DNA of 64,000 bases. It comes from Mycobacterium sp. E2479 (GTDB taxonomy: Bacteria; Actinomycetota; Actinomycetes; Mycobacteriales; Mycobacteriaceae). Under the pieces are notes generated by a model, which had not been told where the DNA came from, searched no databases, and saw only the letters and a program-made list of their open reading frames with translations. The stretch spans positions 62,001 through 126,000 of the forward strand of contig NZ_LZJR01000084.1 in NCBI RefSeq assembly GCF_001667925.1, in the 5' to 3' direction. Position 1 is the first letter of the stretch. Every line of letters starts with the position of its first letter. Both the position numbers and the translations under genes were made by a program. This document shows, piece by piece, positions 41,795-50,319 of this stretch.

Positions 41795-44473
41795 TCAGCT
41801 GAGTTGCTCGAGTTCTGCTCGGGCCTGGTCGATTTGGTCGTAGGCGTAGGTCGCCATCTCAGCGATGGTCATCGCCTCTCCCCTGCGGGCAAGCGATTCG
41901 TAGGTCGCCTCACCGAGTCGATCGCGAAGTTGTGCGATCTCAGTGTCGAATCGCGCCACGGCGATGGGGACGGGGAATGCTGCGGCGAACCCGGCAAAGG
42001 TGGCCGCCGGCTCGTATCGCCCGAGCCGGTAGAAAACCGCGGCAAGCAAACCGAAGGGGCTGCGGATCATGTATGTGTTGCCCGAGTCGTGATAGTTGCG
42101 GATTGCCACGGTGCAGTAATCGAAGAAGGCCAGCGTGTCACCATGCTCCGCCTCAACCAGGCAGATGTTGGCCGAAAGGTGTGTGACGGTGGCGCGGTTT
42201 CCACTGTCCTGCGCGATCGCCAGCCCACGACCCAGAGCGGCGAGCGAGCTCGCGGGATCGGCGTCGTGGATGGCCCAACCGTAGGAATGCAGCGCAGACG
42301 CGATCACATACGGGTTGCCGGTGGTTTCGGCGGCATCGACCAGACCGTTGCCGGCCTCGATCGCCGCATCATAGGAACCGGTCGCATCCAGTGCCATGAC
42401 CAGGCAGGCCCTGGTGTAGGGGTCCTTGGTCGGACCGCGTGCGAGGCGATCGCGGCAGCACCGAGCCCACCGTTCCGGCTGGCCGACGGCGACGTAGGGG
42501 GCGCCGACGAGTCCTTCGACGCCGTACGCGAAGTGGCCGCTGCGATCGCCGATCACCCTCTGGACGGCCTCGGTGTACCGAATCGCCGGGTCGATTCGCC
42601 CGGCCATATAGCAATTCGATGCCATCAAATACAGGGCCGCGAGCCGGGGATGGTCGATCGCGCGTGCCGGCTCGATGAGCTCTTCGGCCCACGCGAACGG
42701 TTCGTAGTTCTCGGTCAGATAGCCGAGCCATGCCGCATATATTGCGATCGGGACGGCAACATCCAAATCGCATTGATCGGCGGCCCAGCGGAATGCGGTG
42801 CGCAGATTCGTCAGTTCGGAGATGAACCAGTCGTGTGCCTCGCGCTGGCGGGGGCTGTCCCACAGCGCCATGATGTCGGCTTCCCGTCCGGCGAAATAGC
42901 GCGCGTGCGCGGCGCGAACGCCGGAGGCTTCACTGCGGTCGGCCAATTTTTGCTCGGCGAACTGGCGGATCGTTTCCAGCATCGAATACCGGGTTCGCCC
43001 CGCTGACCGGTCGGCGACCAGCAGCGACTTGCGCACCAGCGTGTCCAGCAGATCCAGGGTGGTGAGGTCATCCGGGGCATCCGCCAAGCCCGCTACGGCG
43101 CAGACGCTTTGCAGGTCGAATCCGCCGGCGAACACCGAACACCGGTCCAGCACCGCCTTTTCCGTGTCGTCGAGCAGGTCGTAGGACCACGCGACGGCGT
43201 GGCGCAAGGTGTGGTGGCGCTCCAGACCGCGGCGCGAGCCCACCAGCAGCCGAAACCGCTGATCGAGCCGATCGCGCACCTCGCCGGCGGTCATGGTCGC
43301 CATGCGCGAGGCGGCCAGTTCGATGGCCAGCGGAATTCCGTCCAAGCGCCGGCAGATTTCCACCACCGCGGCCGCCTCGGCGTCGTCACCCGCTGTGAAG
43401 CGCGGCGAAGCATTCTGTGCGCGTTCGACGAACAAGGCCACCGCAGCCGAGTCGACGCCTGCGCCAATATTCAGCGGCGGCACCGGCCACAACTGCTCGT
43501 CCGCGATTCCAAGCCCTTCGCGGCTGGTGGCCACGACCTTGATCGTTGCCGAGGCCGCCAGGATGGCCTCGATAAGATCGGCGGCCGCGTCGAGCAGGTG
43601 TTCGCAGTTGTCGAACACCAGCAGTCGGACTCGGCCCTCCAGAGCGGCCGCCACGCTCTGGGCCACGCTGCGGCCGAGTTGTTGGGTGATGCCCAGGACG
43701 GCGGCGACCGCGTCGGCCACCGCGGCGGGATCGGTTACCGCGGCAAGCTCGAAAAACCAAATGCCGTCCGGGAATTCGTCGACGAGCCGCCCGGCCACTT
43801 CCAGTGCCAGCCGGGTCTTGCCGACCCCGCCCACCCCGGTAAGCGTGACCAGCCGATGAGCCTTGACCGCCGCTTGCACCTCGCCGGCCTCGACCTCCCG
43901 CCCGATCAGGCTGGTGGGCGCGGCGCGCAGATTGCCCGGGCTCACGTCCAATGCCGTAAGCGGCGGAAAATCGGTGCGCAGGCCCTCCGCTCGAACCTGG
44001 AACACCTGAACCGGGGTCGCCAGATCCCGAAACCGACGCGCTCCGAGATCGATGAGGTCGATGCCGCTGACCAGACCCGCTGTCGAGTCGGCCAGGAGGA
44101 TCTGTTCGCCGTGGCCGGCGGTCATCACGCGGGCGGCACGATTCAATGCCGGCCCGAAGTAGTCGCCGTCACGCAGTTCGGCTTCGCCGGTCGCCATCCC
44201 CATGCGCACCGGCAAATCGAGCGCCCGCTGGGCGGCCACCGCGGCATCCACAGCCGATCTCGGCGATGCGAATGCCGCGCATACGCCATCACCGGTGTGC
44301 TTGAACAAAAAGCCGCCATGCGCCTCGATCGCCGTCCGCAACACCGCGTCGTGTGCGGCCAACGCCTCGCGCATGGCGTCCGCGTCAGCTTCCCACCGAC
44401 GCGTCGAACCCTCGACGTCGGTGAACAAAAATGTCACCACCCCCATCGGAGGGGACGCAGGAGTGACGGCCAC
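41795..44473 (-). CDS. adenylate cyclase-NTPase signalling protein (second of tandem pair)
   Basis: An 892-aa protein: an N-terminal class III cyclase domain (residues about 12-165) with FLFTDVEGST and FKHTGDGVCAAF (metal Asp and adenine-type Lys) and GDYFGPALNRAARV (Asp, Asn and Arg). Next comes SLIGREVE and an NTPase domain with Walker A GVGGVGKTRLA, LLVFDNCEHLLDA (Walker B) and an STAND-type sensor. The rest is helical TPR-like repeats. It resembles the mycobacterial Rv1358/Rv2488c/Rv0386 group, but the C-terminal LuxR HTH of those is absent (it ends DQARAELEQLS). It starts 4 bp from the stop of its paralog. Confidence 0.85.
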   Translation of the reverse strand: MAVTPASPPMGVVTFLFTDVEGSTRRWEADADAMREALAAHDAVLRTAIEAHGGFLFKHTGDGVCAAFASPRSAVDAAVAAQRALDLPVRMGMATGEAELRDGDYFGPALNRAARVMTAGHGEQILLADSTAGLVSGIDLIDLGARRFRDLATPVQVFQVRAEGLRTDFPPLTALDVSPGNLRAAPTSLIGREVEAGEVQAAVKAHRLVTLTGVGGVGKTRLALEVAGRLVDEFPDGIWFFELAAVTDPAAVADAVAAVLGITQQLGRSVAQSVAAALEGRVRLLVFDNCEHLLDAAADLIEAILAASATIKVVATSREGLGIADEQLWPVPPLNIGAGVDSAAVALFVERAQNASPRFTAGDDAEAAAVVEICRRLDGIPLAIELAASRMATMTAGEVRDRLDQRFRLLVGSRRGLERHHTLRHAVAWSYDLLDDTEKAVLDRCSVFAGGFDLQSVCAVAGLADAPDDLTTLDLLDTLVRKSLLVADRSAGRTRYSMLETIRQFAEQKLADRSEASGVRAAHARYFAGREADIMALWDSPRQREAHDWFISELTNLRTAFRWAADQCDLDVAVPIAIYAAWLGYLTENYEPFAWAEELIEPARAIDHPRLAALYLMASNCYMAGRIDPAIRYTEAVQRVIGDRSGHFAYGVEGLVGAPYVAVGQPERWARCCRDRLARGPTKDPYTRACLVMALDATGSYDAAIEAGNGLVDAAETTGNPYVIASALHSYGWAIHDADPASSLAALGRGLAIAQDSGNRATVTHLSANICLVEAEHGDTLAFFDYCTVAIRNYHDSGNTYMIRSPFGLLAAVFYRLGRYEPAATFAGFAAAFPVPIAVARFDTEIAQLRDRLGEATYESLARRGEAMTIAEMATYAYDQIDQARAELEQLS

Positions 44474-44477
44474 AGCT

Positions 44478-47186
44478 CTAACCTCGATCGCCGGCGTTCC
44501 CCACGGAACCCCCGTATTGTTCGAGCTCTGCTCGGGCCTGGTCGATTTGGTCGTAGGCGTATGTCGCCACGGCGGCGGTGGTCATGTTCTTCCCGAAACG
44601 CGCGAAGGATTCGTAGGTCTTCTCGCCTAGCACCTCGCGTAAGTGTGCGACGGTCGTGTCGAAGTCCGGGTAAGCCGTCGCCGAAAGTGGGCTGGCGGCG
44701 AACCCGGCGATGGTGGCCGCAGGTTCGTAGCGCCCGAGCCGATCGAGGAACACGGCCAAGGCGGTCAGCGGCTGCCCGAGAAGCCCGGTGCTGCCCGAGT
44801 CGTGGTGATGGCGGATCGCCAGGATCCAGTAGTCCAACGCGGCGATGGGGTCGCCGTGCTGGGCCTCGATGTAGGCGAGATTCTGGGCCGCGTTCGACTC
44901 GTTGAAGCTGTTGCCGCTCTCACGAGCGATCGCTAACGCCCGGCGCATAACGTCTAGCGCGCGGTGGGGATCGCTGTTGCGGAACGCGAACCCGTCGGCG
45001 GTGAGAGCGAACGACAGTGCGTACGGATTGCGGGTTGCTTCGGCGGCCTCGACGAGGCCCTTTGCGCAGGCCATCGCCTCGTCGACGGACCCGCCAGTCG
45101 CGAGTGCGAACACGAGGCTCGACCAGGTGATGGTGTGCGTGTCCCGCCCCCGTTCGAGGTAGGCGGCGCGACACCATTGCACCCATCGCTCAGTCTGGCC
45201 AACGGTCATGTATCCGCTCCCCATCCAGCCCTCCGCACCGAACGGCACTTCTCCGGCGTCGGAGCCGACGATTGTCCAGGCGGCGTCGCTGTAGCGGAGG
45301 GATTCTTCGACGCGCCCCGGCATCCAGCACAGCGATGCCATTACGCAGAGGGCCGCGAGCCGGGGGTGGTCCAGGGCGCAGGCGGGCTCGAAGAGTTCTT
45401 CCGCCCACGCGATGGGTTCGTAGTTTTCGATGATAAAGCCGAGGAAGGTCGCGTACGTGGCGATGGTGGCGGCCGCATCCAGGTCGCCGTGGTCGGTGGC
45501 CCAGCGGAATGCGGTGCGCAGGTTGGGCAGTTCGACGGTGAACCAGTCGTACGCGTCGCGCTGCCGGGGGCTGTCCCAGAGGGCGAAGACGTCGGCCTCG
45601 CGCCCGGCAAAGTAGCGCTTGTGTGCCTCGCTCGTTTCGGTGGCCGCTCCGCGGGCGACGAGTTGCTCCTCGGCGAATTGGCGGATCGTTTCCAGCATCG
45701 AAAACCGGGTTCGTCCGGACGACCGGTCGGCCACGAGCAAGGATTTGCGCACGAGGGCGTCGAGCAGATCCAAGACGACATAATCGTCGATATCTTCGAA
45801 TCCGGCTACCGCACAGGCACTTTGGAGATCGAACCCGCCGGCGAACACCGAACACCTTTCCAACAAGGTCTTTTCAACGTCGTCGAGGTGGTCGTAGGAC
45901 CATGCCACCGCGTGGCGCAGCGTCTGGTGGCGTGCCAGCCCGCGCCCGGACCCGACCAGCAGCCGGAACCGCTGGCCGAGACGGTCGCGCACCTCGCCCG
46001 GGGTCATTGACGCCATCCGCGAGGCCGCCAGCTCGATGGCCAACGGAATGCCGTCGAGTCGCCGACAAATATCCACGACGGCCGCCGCATCGTCGGCCCG
46101 AGACAATGAGAATCGTTGCGCCACATTGCGTGCGCGTTCGACGAACAACGTCACCCCGGCGGAGTCGGCCCCCGCGTCGACGTCCAGCGGCGGCACCGCC
46201 CACAACTGCTCGTCGGTGACTCCCAGTCCCTCGCGGCTGGTGGACAGGACAGCGACGCTCGTTGACTGTGCCAAGATCGCCTCGATCAAATCGGCGGCGG
46301 CGTCGCGTAGGTGCTCGCAGTTGTCGAACACCAGCAGCCGCACCCTGCCCTCCTGTGCGGCTGCGACACTGTCTGCCACGCTCTTGCCAGGCTGTTGGGT
46401 GATGCCCAGTACCGCCGCGACGGCGTCGGGCACCGACGTCGGATCCGCCACCGAGGCCAATTCGAAAACCCAGACCCCATCCGGGAATTCATCACCCAGA
46501 CGCGAAGCGACCTCCAATGCCAGGCGGGTTTTACCCACACCGCCCACACCGGTCAATGTCACCAGCCGGTGTTCGCGGAGCGCCCATGCCACATCGTCGA
46601 CCTCGGATTCGCGCCCGATGAGGCTGGTGACCGCGGGACGGAGGTTCCCCGGCGTCACGTCGAGTGCCCTCAGTGGTGGAAAGTCGACCCGCAACCCCGG
46701 CGCTCGCACCTGGAATACCCCGATCGGAGTGGGCAGATCCCGTAGCCGGCGCGGCCCCAGATCGATGAGTTTTACCCCGGTGAGCAGGCTCGCCGTCGAC
46801 TCGATCAGCAGGATCTGACCCCCATGACCGGCGGCCATCACCCGTGCCGCGCGGTTGAGCGCGGTGCCGAAGTAATCGCCGTGACGCAGTTCGGCTTCGC
46901 CGGTCGCCAGGCCCATCCGCACCGGCAGCTCGAGGGCCCGCTGGGCGGCCACGGCGGCGTCCACCGCCGCTCTCGGTGATGCGAACGCCGCGCACACACC
47001 GTCCCCGGTGTGCTTGAACAAGAAGCCGCCGTGCGCCTCGATCGCCGTACGGACTGCCTCGTCGTGTGCCACCAGCGCCGCCCGCATCGCGTCGGCGTCG
47101 GCCTCCCACCGACGCGTCGAACCCTCCACGTCGGTGAACAAAAACGTCACCACCCCCTCAGGGGCGGCAGCCGCAGCGGCGGACAC
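44478..47186 (-). CDS. adenylate cyclase-NTPase signalling protein (first of tandem pair)
   Basis: A 902-aa paralog of the downstream protein, visibly similar along its whole length: cyclase domain with FLFTDVEGST, FKHTGDGVCAAF and GDYFGTALNRAARV; the SLIGRESE linker; Walker A GVGGVGKTRLA; LLVFDNCEHLRDA; SVFAGGFDLQSACAVAGF; and TPR-like helices to the end. The catalytic residues for cAMP synthesis are intact. It starts at the GTG at 47186. No HTH is present, so the output is cAMP or a protein partner, not direct DNA binding. The first gene of a two-gene operon that arose by tandem duplication. Confidence 0.85.
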   Translation of the reverse strand: MSAAAAAAPEGVVTFLFTDVEGSTRRWEADADAMRAALVAHDEAVRTAIEAHGGFLFKHTGDGVCAAFASPRAAVDAAVAAQRALELPVRMGLATGEAELRHGDYFGTALNRAARVMAAGHGGQILLIESTASLLTGVKLIDLGPRRLRDLPTPIGVFQVRAPGLRVDFPPLRALDVTPGNLRPAVTSLIGRESEVDDVAWALREHRLVTLTGVGGVGKTRLALEVASRLGDEFPDGVWVFELASVADPTSVPDAVAAVLGITQQPGKSVADSVAAAQEGRVRLLVFDNCEHLRDAAADLIEAILAQSTSVAVLSTSREGLGVTDEQLWAVPPLDVDAGADSAGVTLFVERARNVAQRFSLSRADDAAAVVDICRRLDGIPLAIELAASRMASMTPGEVRDRLGQRFRLLVGSGRGLARHQTLRHAVAWSYDHLDDVEKTLLERCSVFAGGFDLQSACAVAGFEDIDDYVVLDLLDALVRKSLLVADRSSGRTRFSMLETIRQFAEEQLVARGAATETSEAHKRYFAGREADVFALWDSPRQRDAYDWFTVELPNLRTAFRWATDHGDLDAAATIATYATFLGFIIENYEPIAWAEELFEPACALDHPRLAALCVMASLCWMPGRVEESLRYSDAAWTIVGSDAGEVPFGAEGWMGSGYMTVGQTERWVQWCRAAYLERGRDTHTITWSSLVFALATGGSVDEAMACAKGLVEAAEATRNPYALSFALTADGFAFRNSDPHRALDVMRRALAIARESGNSFNESNAAQNLAYIEAQHGDPIAALDYWILAIRHHHDSGSTGLLGQPLTALAVFLDRLGRYEPAATIAGFAASPLSATAYPDFDTTVAHLREVLGEKTYESFARFGKNMTTAAVATYAYDQIDQARAELEQYGGSVGNAGDRG

Positions 47187-47326
47187 CTTTGCAGAATCTC
47201 ACAACAGACGCGCGCCTACCTCGCACATCGGCGGAACTCGGCCGCGAACGGTCAGGGGCTCCGTGCTCTTGCGCTGTCGAGAACAATGGGTCCAAGTGGC
47301 GACTGCGCGGTGCCGCGGTGCCCGGG

Positions 47327-47815
47327 ATGGATCAGAGGTGGGTGAGAGCCATGGCCTCGTTGCTCATGGCCTGCGGCGGGTTCCTGTTCGCCGTCTTATG
47401 GATGGACTTGATTTTCGATGTCCAAGTTCTGCCCTACCGGAAGGTCACGACCGAACTGCCCGAGGACGTGCTCGCTTCCATCGCGGCCTACTACCACCGC
47501 GCGACCACGACGTCTCGGCCAATGAGCCGTTTGATCGCGCTCGTCATGCTCACGTTGTTGGTAACGCTGGTGGTGCAGGCAGCGCGCGGGCACGACCCGG
47601 GCTGGCTACTGGTGACCTCGGCCCCGCTCGCCGGCATCCCGACCATGTTGGCTTTGACGCATACAGTTCCCGATGCCGTACGACTTGGACATCGCGCCGA
47701 CAGTCCCTCCGAGCAGACGCGCCTGGCTCGATCGGTCTGCCGAGACCATCTGCTGTGCGCCGCCTGCATGCTCGTGTTCCTCATCCTGTGGGTGGCGAAC
47801 AGCATCGCCGCCTGA
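47327..47815 (+). CDS. four-helix membrane protein, function unknown
   Basis: A 162-aa protein with about four hydrophobic segments (MASLLMACGGFLFAVLWMDLIF; LIALVMLTLLVTLVVQAA; a weaker LVTSAPLAGIPTMLAL; and LLCAACMLVFLILWVANSIAA), with charged loops between. The start is uncertain: ATG at 47327 (MDQRWVRAM) or 47351 (MASLLMAC). No specific domain recognised. It is divergent from the cyclase pair, so a regulatory link is possible but not shown. Confidence 0.7.
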   Translation: MDQRWVRAMASLLMACGGFLFAVLWMDLIFDVQVLPYRKVTTELPEDVLASIAAYYHRATTTSRPMSRLIALVMLTLLVTLVVQAARGHDPGWLLVTSAPLAGIPTMLALTHTVPDAVRLGHRADSPSEQTRLARSVCRDHLLCAACMLVFLILWVANSIAA

Positions 47816-47888
47816 CGGCAGTGACGGGTCGTAGTGATAAGGCGCAGGTCAGGACCCGCTGGCCACGTCAGTGCGCCACGTACTAAAC

Positions 47889-47902
47889 TAGAACACGTTC
47901 CA
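47889..47902 (+). promoter_or_regulatory. KstR box
   Basis: TAGAACACGTTCCA fits the published KstR consensus TNNAACNNGTTNNA at every fixed position. It lies 25 bp upstream of the ATG of the nitronate monooxygenase-like gene at 47928, where a repressor would block transcription. KstR controls the cholesterol catabolic regulon in mycobacteria, so this gene is probably derepressed by steroid-CoA intermediates. Confidence 0.7.
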
Positions 47903-47927
47903 ATTCGGCGAGCTCCCAGGAGTTGTA

Positions 47928-49058
47928 ATGCACACCCCTATCTGCGACGAACTCGGGATCGAGTTCCCGATTTTCGCCTTCACCCACTGCCGCGACGTCG
48001 TCGTAGCGGTCAGCAAGGCCGGGGGGTTCGGCGTGCTCGGAGCGGTCGGTTTCACGCCCGAGCAGCTGGAGATCGAACTCAACTGGATTGACGAGAACAT
48101 CGGCGACCACCCATACGGCGTCGACATCGTGATTCCGAACAAATACGAAGGCATGGACTCCCACCTGTCCGCGGAGGAGCTGGCCGAGACGCTGCGCAAG
48201 ATGGTGCCGCAGGAGCACCTCGACTTCGGAAAGAAGATCCTCGCCGACCATGGTGTACCGGTCGAGGACAGCGACAGCGACAGCCTTCAGCTCCTCGGTT
48301 GGACCGAGGCGACGGCGACGCCCCAGGTCGAGGTTGCCCTCAAGCACCCGAAAGTGAAGATGATCGCCAATGCGCTCGGCACCCCGCCGGCCGACATGAT
48401 CAAGCACATTCACGAGGCCGGGCTCAAGGTGGCGGCGCTGTGCGGTTCACCTTCGCAGGCTCGCAAACATGCCGACGCGGGCGTGGACATCATCATCGCC
48501 CAGGGCGGCGAGGCCGGCGGGCACTGCGGCGAGGTCGGCTCGATCGTGCTATGGCCTCAGGTCGTCAAGGAGGTCGCCCCGGTTCCGGTGTTGGCCGCCG
48601 GCGGCATCGGCAGCGGTCAGCAGATCGCGGCCGCGCTGGCTCTCGGTGCGCAAGGCGCCTGGACCGGTTCGCAGTGGCTGATGGTCGAGGAATCCTCCAA
48701 CACCCCCGTGCAGCAGCAGGCGTACGTCAAGGCCGGGAGCCGCGACACCGTCCGGAGCCGCTCGTTCACGGGCAAGCCGGCCCGGATGCTGCGCAACGAT
48801 TGGACCGAGGCATGGGAGCAGCCGGACAACCCGAAGCCACTCGGTATGCCGTTGCAGTACATGGTTTCCGGCATGGCGGTGCGCGCCACCAACCGGTACC
48901 CGAACGAATCCGTCGACGTCGCGTTCAACCCGGTCGGTCAGGTGGTGGGGCAATTCACCAAGGTGGAGAAGACGTCGACCGTCATCGAGAGGTGGGTGCA
49001 GGAGTACCTGGAAGCCACCAATCGGCTCGACGAGCTCAACGAGGCCGCCTCCGTTTAG
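47928..49058 (+). CDS. nitronate monooxygenase-like FMN protein (Rv1894c-like)
   Basis: A 376-aa NPD-family flavoprotein: GIEFPIFAFTHCRDVVVAVSKAGGFGVLGAVGFTPEQLE, the FMN loop IIAQGGEAGGHCGEVGS, and VLAAGGIGSGQQIAAALALGAQGAWTGSQWL. A strong AGGAG precedes the ATG at 47928. The protein is very like Rv1894c as I recall it. The gene is monocistronic and lies directly under a KstR box, which makes a role in steroid or related lipid oxidation likely. Flavoenzymes of this family can act as enoyl reductases rather than nitronate oxidases. Confidence 0.88.
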   Translation: MHTPICDELGIEFPIFAFTHCRDVVVAVSKAGGFGVLGAVGFTPEQLEIELNWIDENIGDHPYGVDIVIPNKYEGMDSHLSAEELAETLRKMVPQEHLDFGKKILADHGVPVEDSDSDSLQLLGWTEATATPQVEVALKHPKVKMIANALGTPPADMIKHIHEAGLKVAALCGSPSQARKHADAGVDIIIAQGGEAGGHCGEVGSIVLWPQVVKEVAPVPVLAAGGIGSGQQIAAALALGAQGAWTGSQWLMVEESSNTPVQQQAYVKAGSRDTVRSRSFTGKPARMLRNDWTEAWEQPDNPKPLGMPLQYMVSGMAVRATNRYPNESVDVAFNPVGQVVGQFTKVEKTSTVIERWVQEYLEATNRLDELNEAASV

Positions 49059-49071
49059 CGAGGCCTCGCGC

Positions 49072-49293
49072 CTAGACGTCGTCGACTTCGTCGTGGCCGG
49101 TGAACACTTCCTTTGTCCGGTCCAGCGCGTAGGCGCCGATGTCGATGGAATTGCGGACGATGCCGCTGGCACCGCCGGCGACGTCGCCGCGAATGATGTC
49201 GCCGGCGTGTTCGACGATGTCGGAGGCTTTCTCGACGGCGTTGGTCGCGATGTCCCTCGCCGCGTCGACTGCATCTTTGGGATTGAAGGCCAT
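49072..49293 (-). CDS. small conserved mycobacterial protein (Rv1893-like)
   Basis: A 73-aa protein: MAFNPKDAVDAARDIATNAVEKASDIVEHAGDIIRG, an amphipathic helical repeat, then GGASGIVRNSIDIGAYALDRTKEVFTGHDEVDDV. AGGAG lies at the right distance before the ATG. It is the last gene of a minus-strand trio with 49371-49661 and 49673-50071, the same order as Rv1893, Rv1892, Rv1891 read backwards. The length equals Rv1893. A membrane-associated or antitoxin-like amphipathic protein is possible; no function known. Confidence 0.8.
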   Translation of the reverse strand: MAFNPKDAVDAARDIATNAVEKASDIVEHAGDIIRGDVAGGASGIVRNSIDIGAYALDRTKEVFTGHDEVDDV

Positions 49294-49370
49294 CTCGAGT
49301 CTCCTTTATCGCAGGACGGTTGCTACGACTCTAGACGGGGTCCGGCGCCACTTCTCGCCGGCGTTGCGCG

Positions 49371-49661
49371 TTAGTAGTGCACCAATGTGCGCCAGTAGTC
49401 TTCGGGAATCTCGGCTCCGGAACGCATTATTCGGGCCAGCCCGATGGCCATCGCGATGCCCAGCAGTCCTAGCCACAGCCCGGCGAGTGCGATGACACCC
49501 CACAGCGCCGCGGTGACGGCGGGCCAGGGCGAGAGAACGGCGAGCACCGGTGCGAAGAAAAATCCGGTGCCGATGTACCACGCCGACCCGGCGCGATCTG
49601 AGGCCAGCACGAAACGCAGCCAACGCGGCACGACCGGTTCGACGGGCTGACTGCGGTTCAC
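49371..49661 (-). CDS. small membrane protein (Rv1892-like)
   Basis: A 96-aa protein with two to three hydrophobic segments (FFFAPVLAVLSPWPAVTAALWGVIALAGLWLGLLGIAMAIGL) after a Pro-containing N-terminus. It ends RSGAEIPEDYWRTLVHY. It starts at the GTG at 49661, 12 bp after the stop of the secreted-protein gene, so they form an operon. It is conserved in this order in M. tuberculosis (Rv1892, from memory). Function unknown. Confidence 0.78.
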   Translation of the reverse strand: MNRSQPVEPVVPRWLRFVLASDRAGSAWYIGTGFFFAPVLAVLSPWPAVTAALWGVIALAGLWLGLLGIAMAIGLARIMRSGAEIPEDYWRTLVHY

Positions 49662-49672
49662 GGCTTACCCGA

Positions 49673-50071
49673 TCATCCTTCGGGCGGGAAGAATCCTGCC
49701 CCGGTGAACCATCCGGGCTGCCACCCCTGCGCCCCGAGGCACAACATGGGAAGTCCGTCGGGTGTTTGCGCCGCAGCCTGCGAGCCCGGGCATTTCGCAC
49801 CGGTCTGCTGGACTCCGTACAGCGGGTACGAAATCACCCAGTATCCGGTGGTAGCCGCAGGGAACTGATTCGGGGGCGGGAAGTGACAGGCCTCGGCCTG
49901 GCCGCTGGGCCCGCGCCCGAAGATGAAGCGCTCATAGTTGTCGCACGGTGCGCCCAGCGTGGCTTGATAGTTCATGCCCGGTACGTCGCCGTCGTAGCCG
50001 GCGGCCGCGCACGGTGCCAAGCCGATCGTGATGCCCGCAATCGAAGCGGCGCTGAGCAGTTCCCGAATCAT
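49673..50071 (-). CDS. small secreted protein (Rv1891-like)
   Basis: A 132-aa exported protein. Its signal peptide is MIRELLSAASIAGITIGLAPCAAAG with cleavage around residue 24. The mature part has Cys residues and motifs NYQATLGAPCDNYERFIFGRGP, CHFPPPNQ, SYPLYGVQQTGAKCPGS and a Trp/Phe-rich end (GWQPGWFTGAGFFPPEG). The pattern of paired Cys suggests a disulphide-stabilised secreted fold. First gene of the trio. No enzymatic activity suggested. Confidence 0.8.
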   Translation of the reverse strand: MIRELLSAASIAGITIGLAPCAAAGYDGDVPGMNYQATLGAPCDNYERFIFGRGPSGQAEACHFPPPNQFPAATTGYWVISYPLYGVQQTGAKCPGSQAAAQTPDGLPMLCLGAQGWQPGWFTGAGFFPPEG

Positions 50072-50203
50072 GTTCTACCCCGCAAGTTTGTCGCCGGTGA
50101 CCTGCACCAAAGCATATCGGTAGGACCGCAGGCCACAAGACCGTTTCGGCTTGCGGTCGCGATGGCAGGCGTAAGCCCATCGCTTGGCGACTAACCGCGG
50201 GTG

Positions 50204-50217
50204 AAGAACACGTTCCA
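50204..50217 (+). promoter_or_regulatory. KstR-like box upstream of CYP125
   Basis: AAGAACACGTTCCA differs from TNNAACNNGTTNNA only in the first base. The core GAACACGTTCCAATT is the same as at 47892-47906 upstream of the nitronate monooxygenase-like gene, and identity of this length is unlikely by chance. It is 102 bp upstream of the CYP125 start. Confidence 0.6.
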
Positions 50218-50319
50218 ATTCGCACCCGTCGATCTTGTGTCAACGCTTCCCAACCAAGGTGCGGCAGTGGTTTCCTTGCACAAGGACGACTAGACCACTT
50301 CGTCATCGAGGAGCGGGCC

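Noticed and set aside
43109..44905. 598-codon plus-strand frame over the cyclase pair
   Set aside because: Lies antisense to two obvious cyclase/NTPase genes; no motif and atypical composition.
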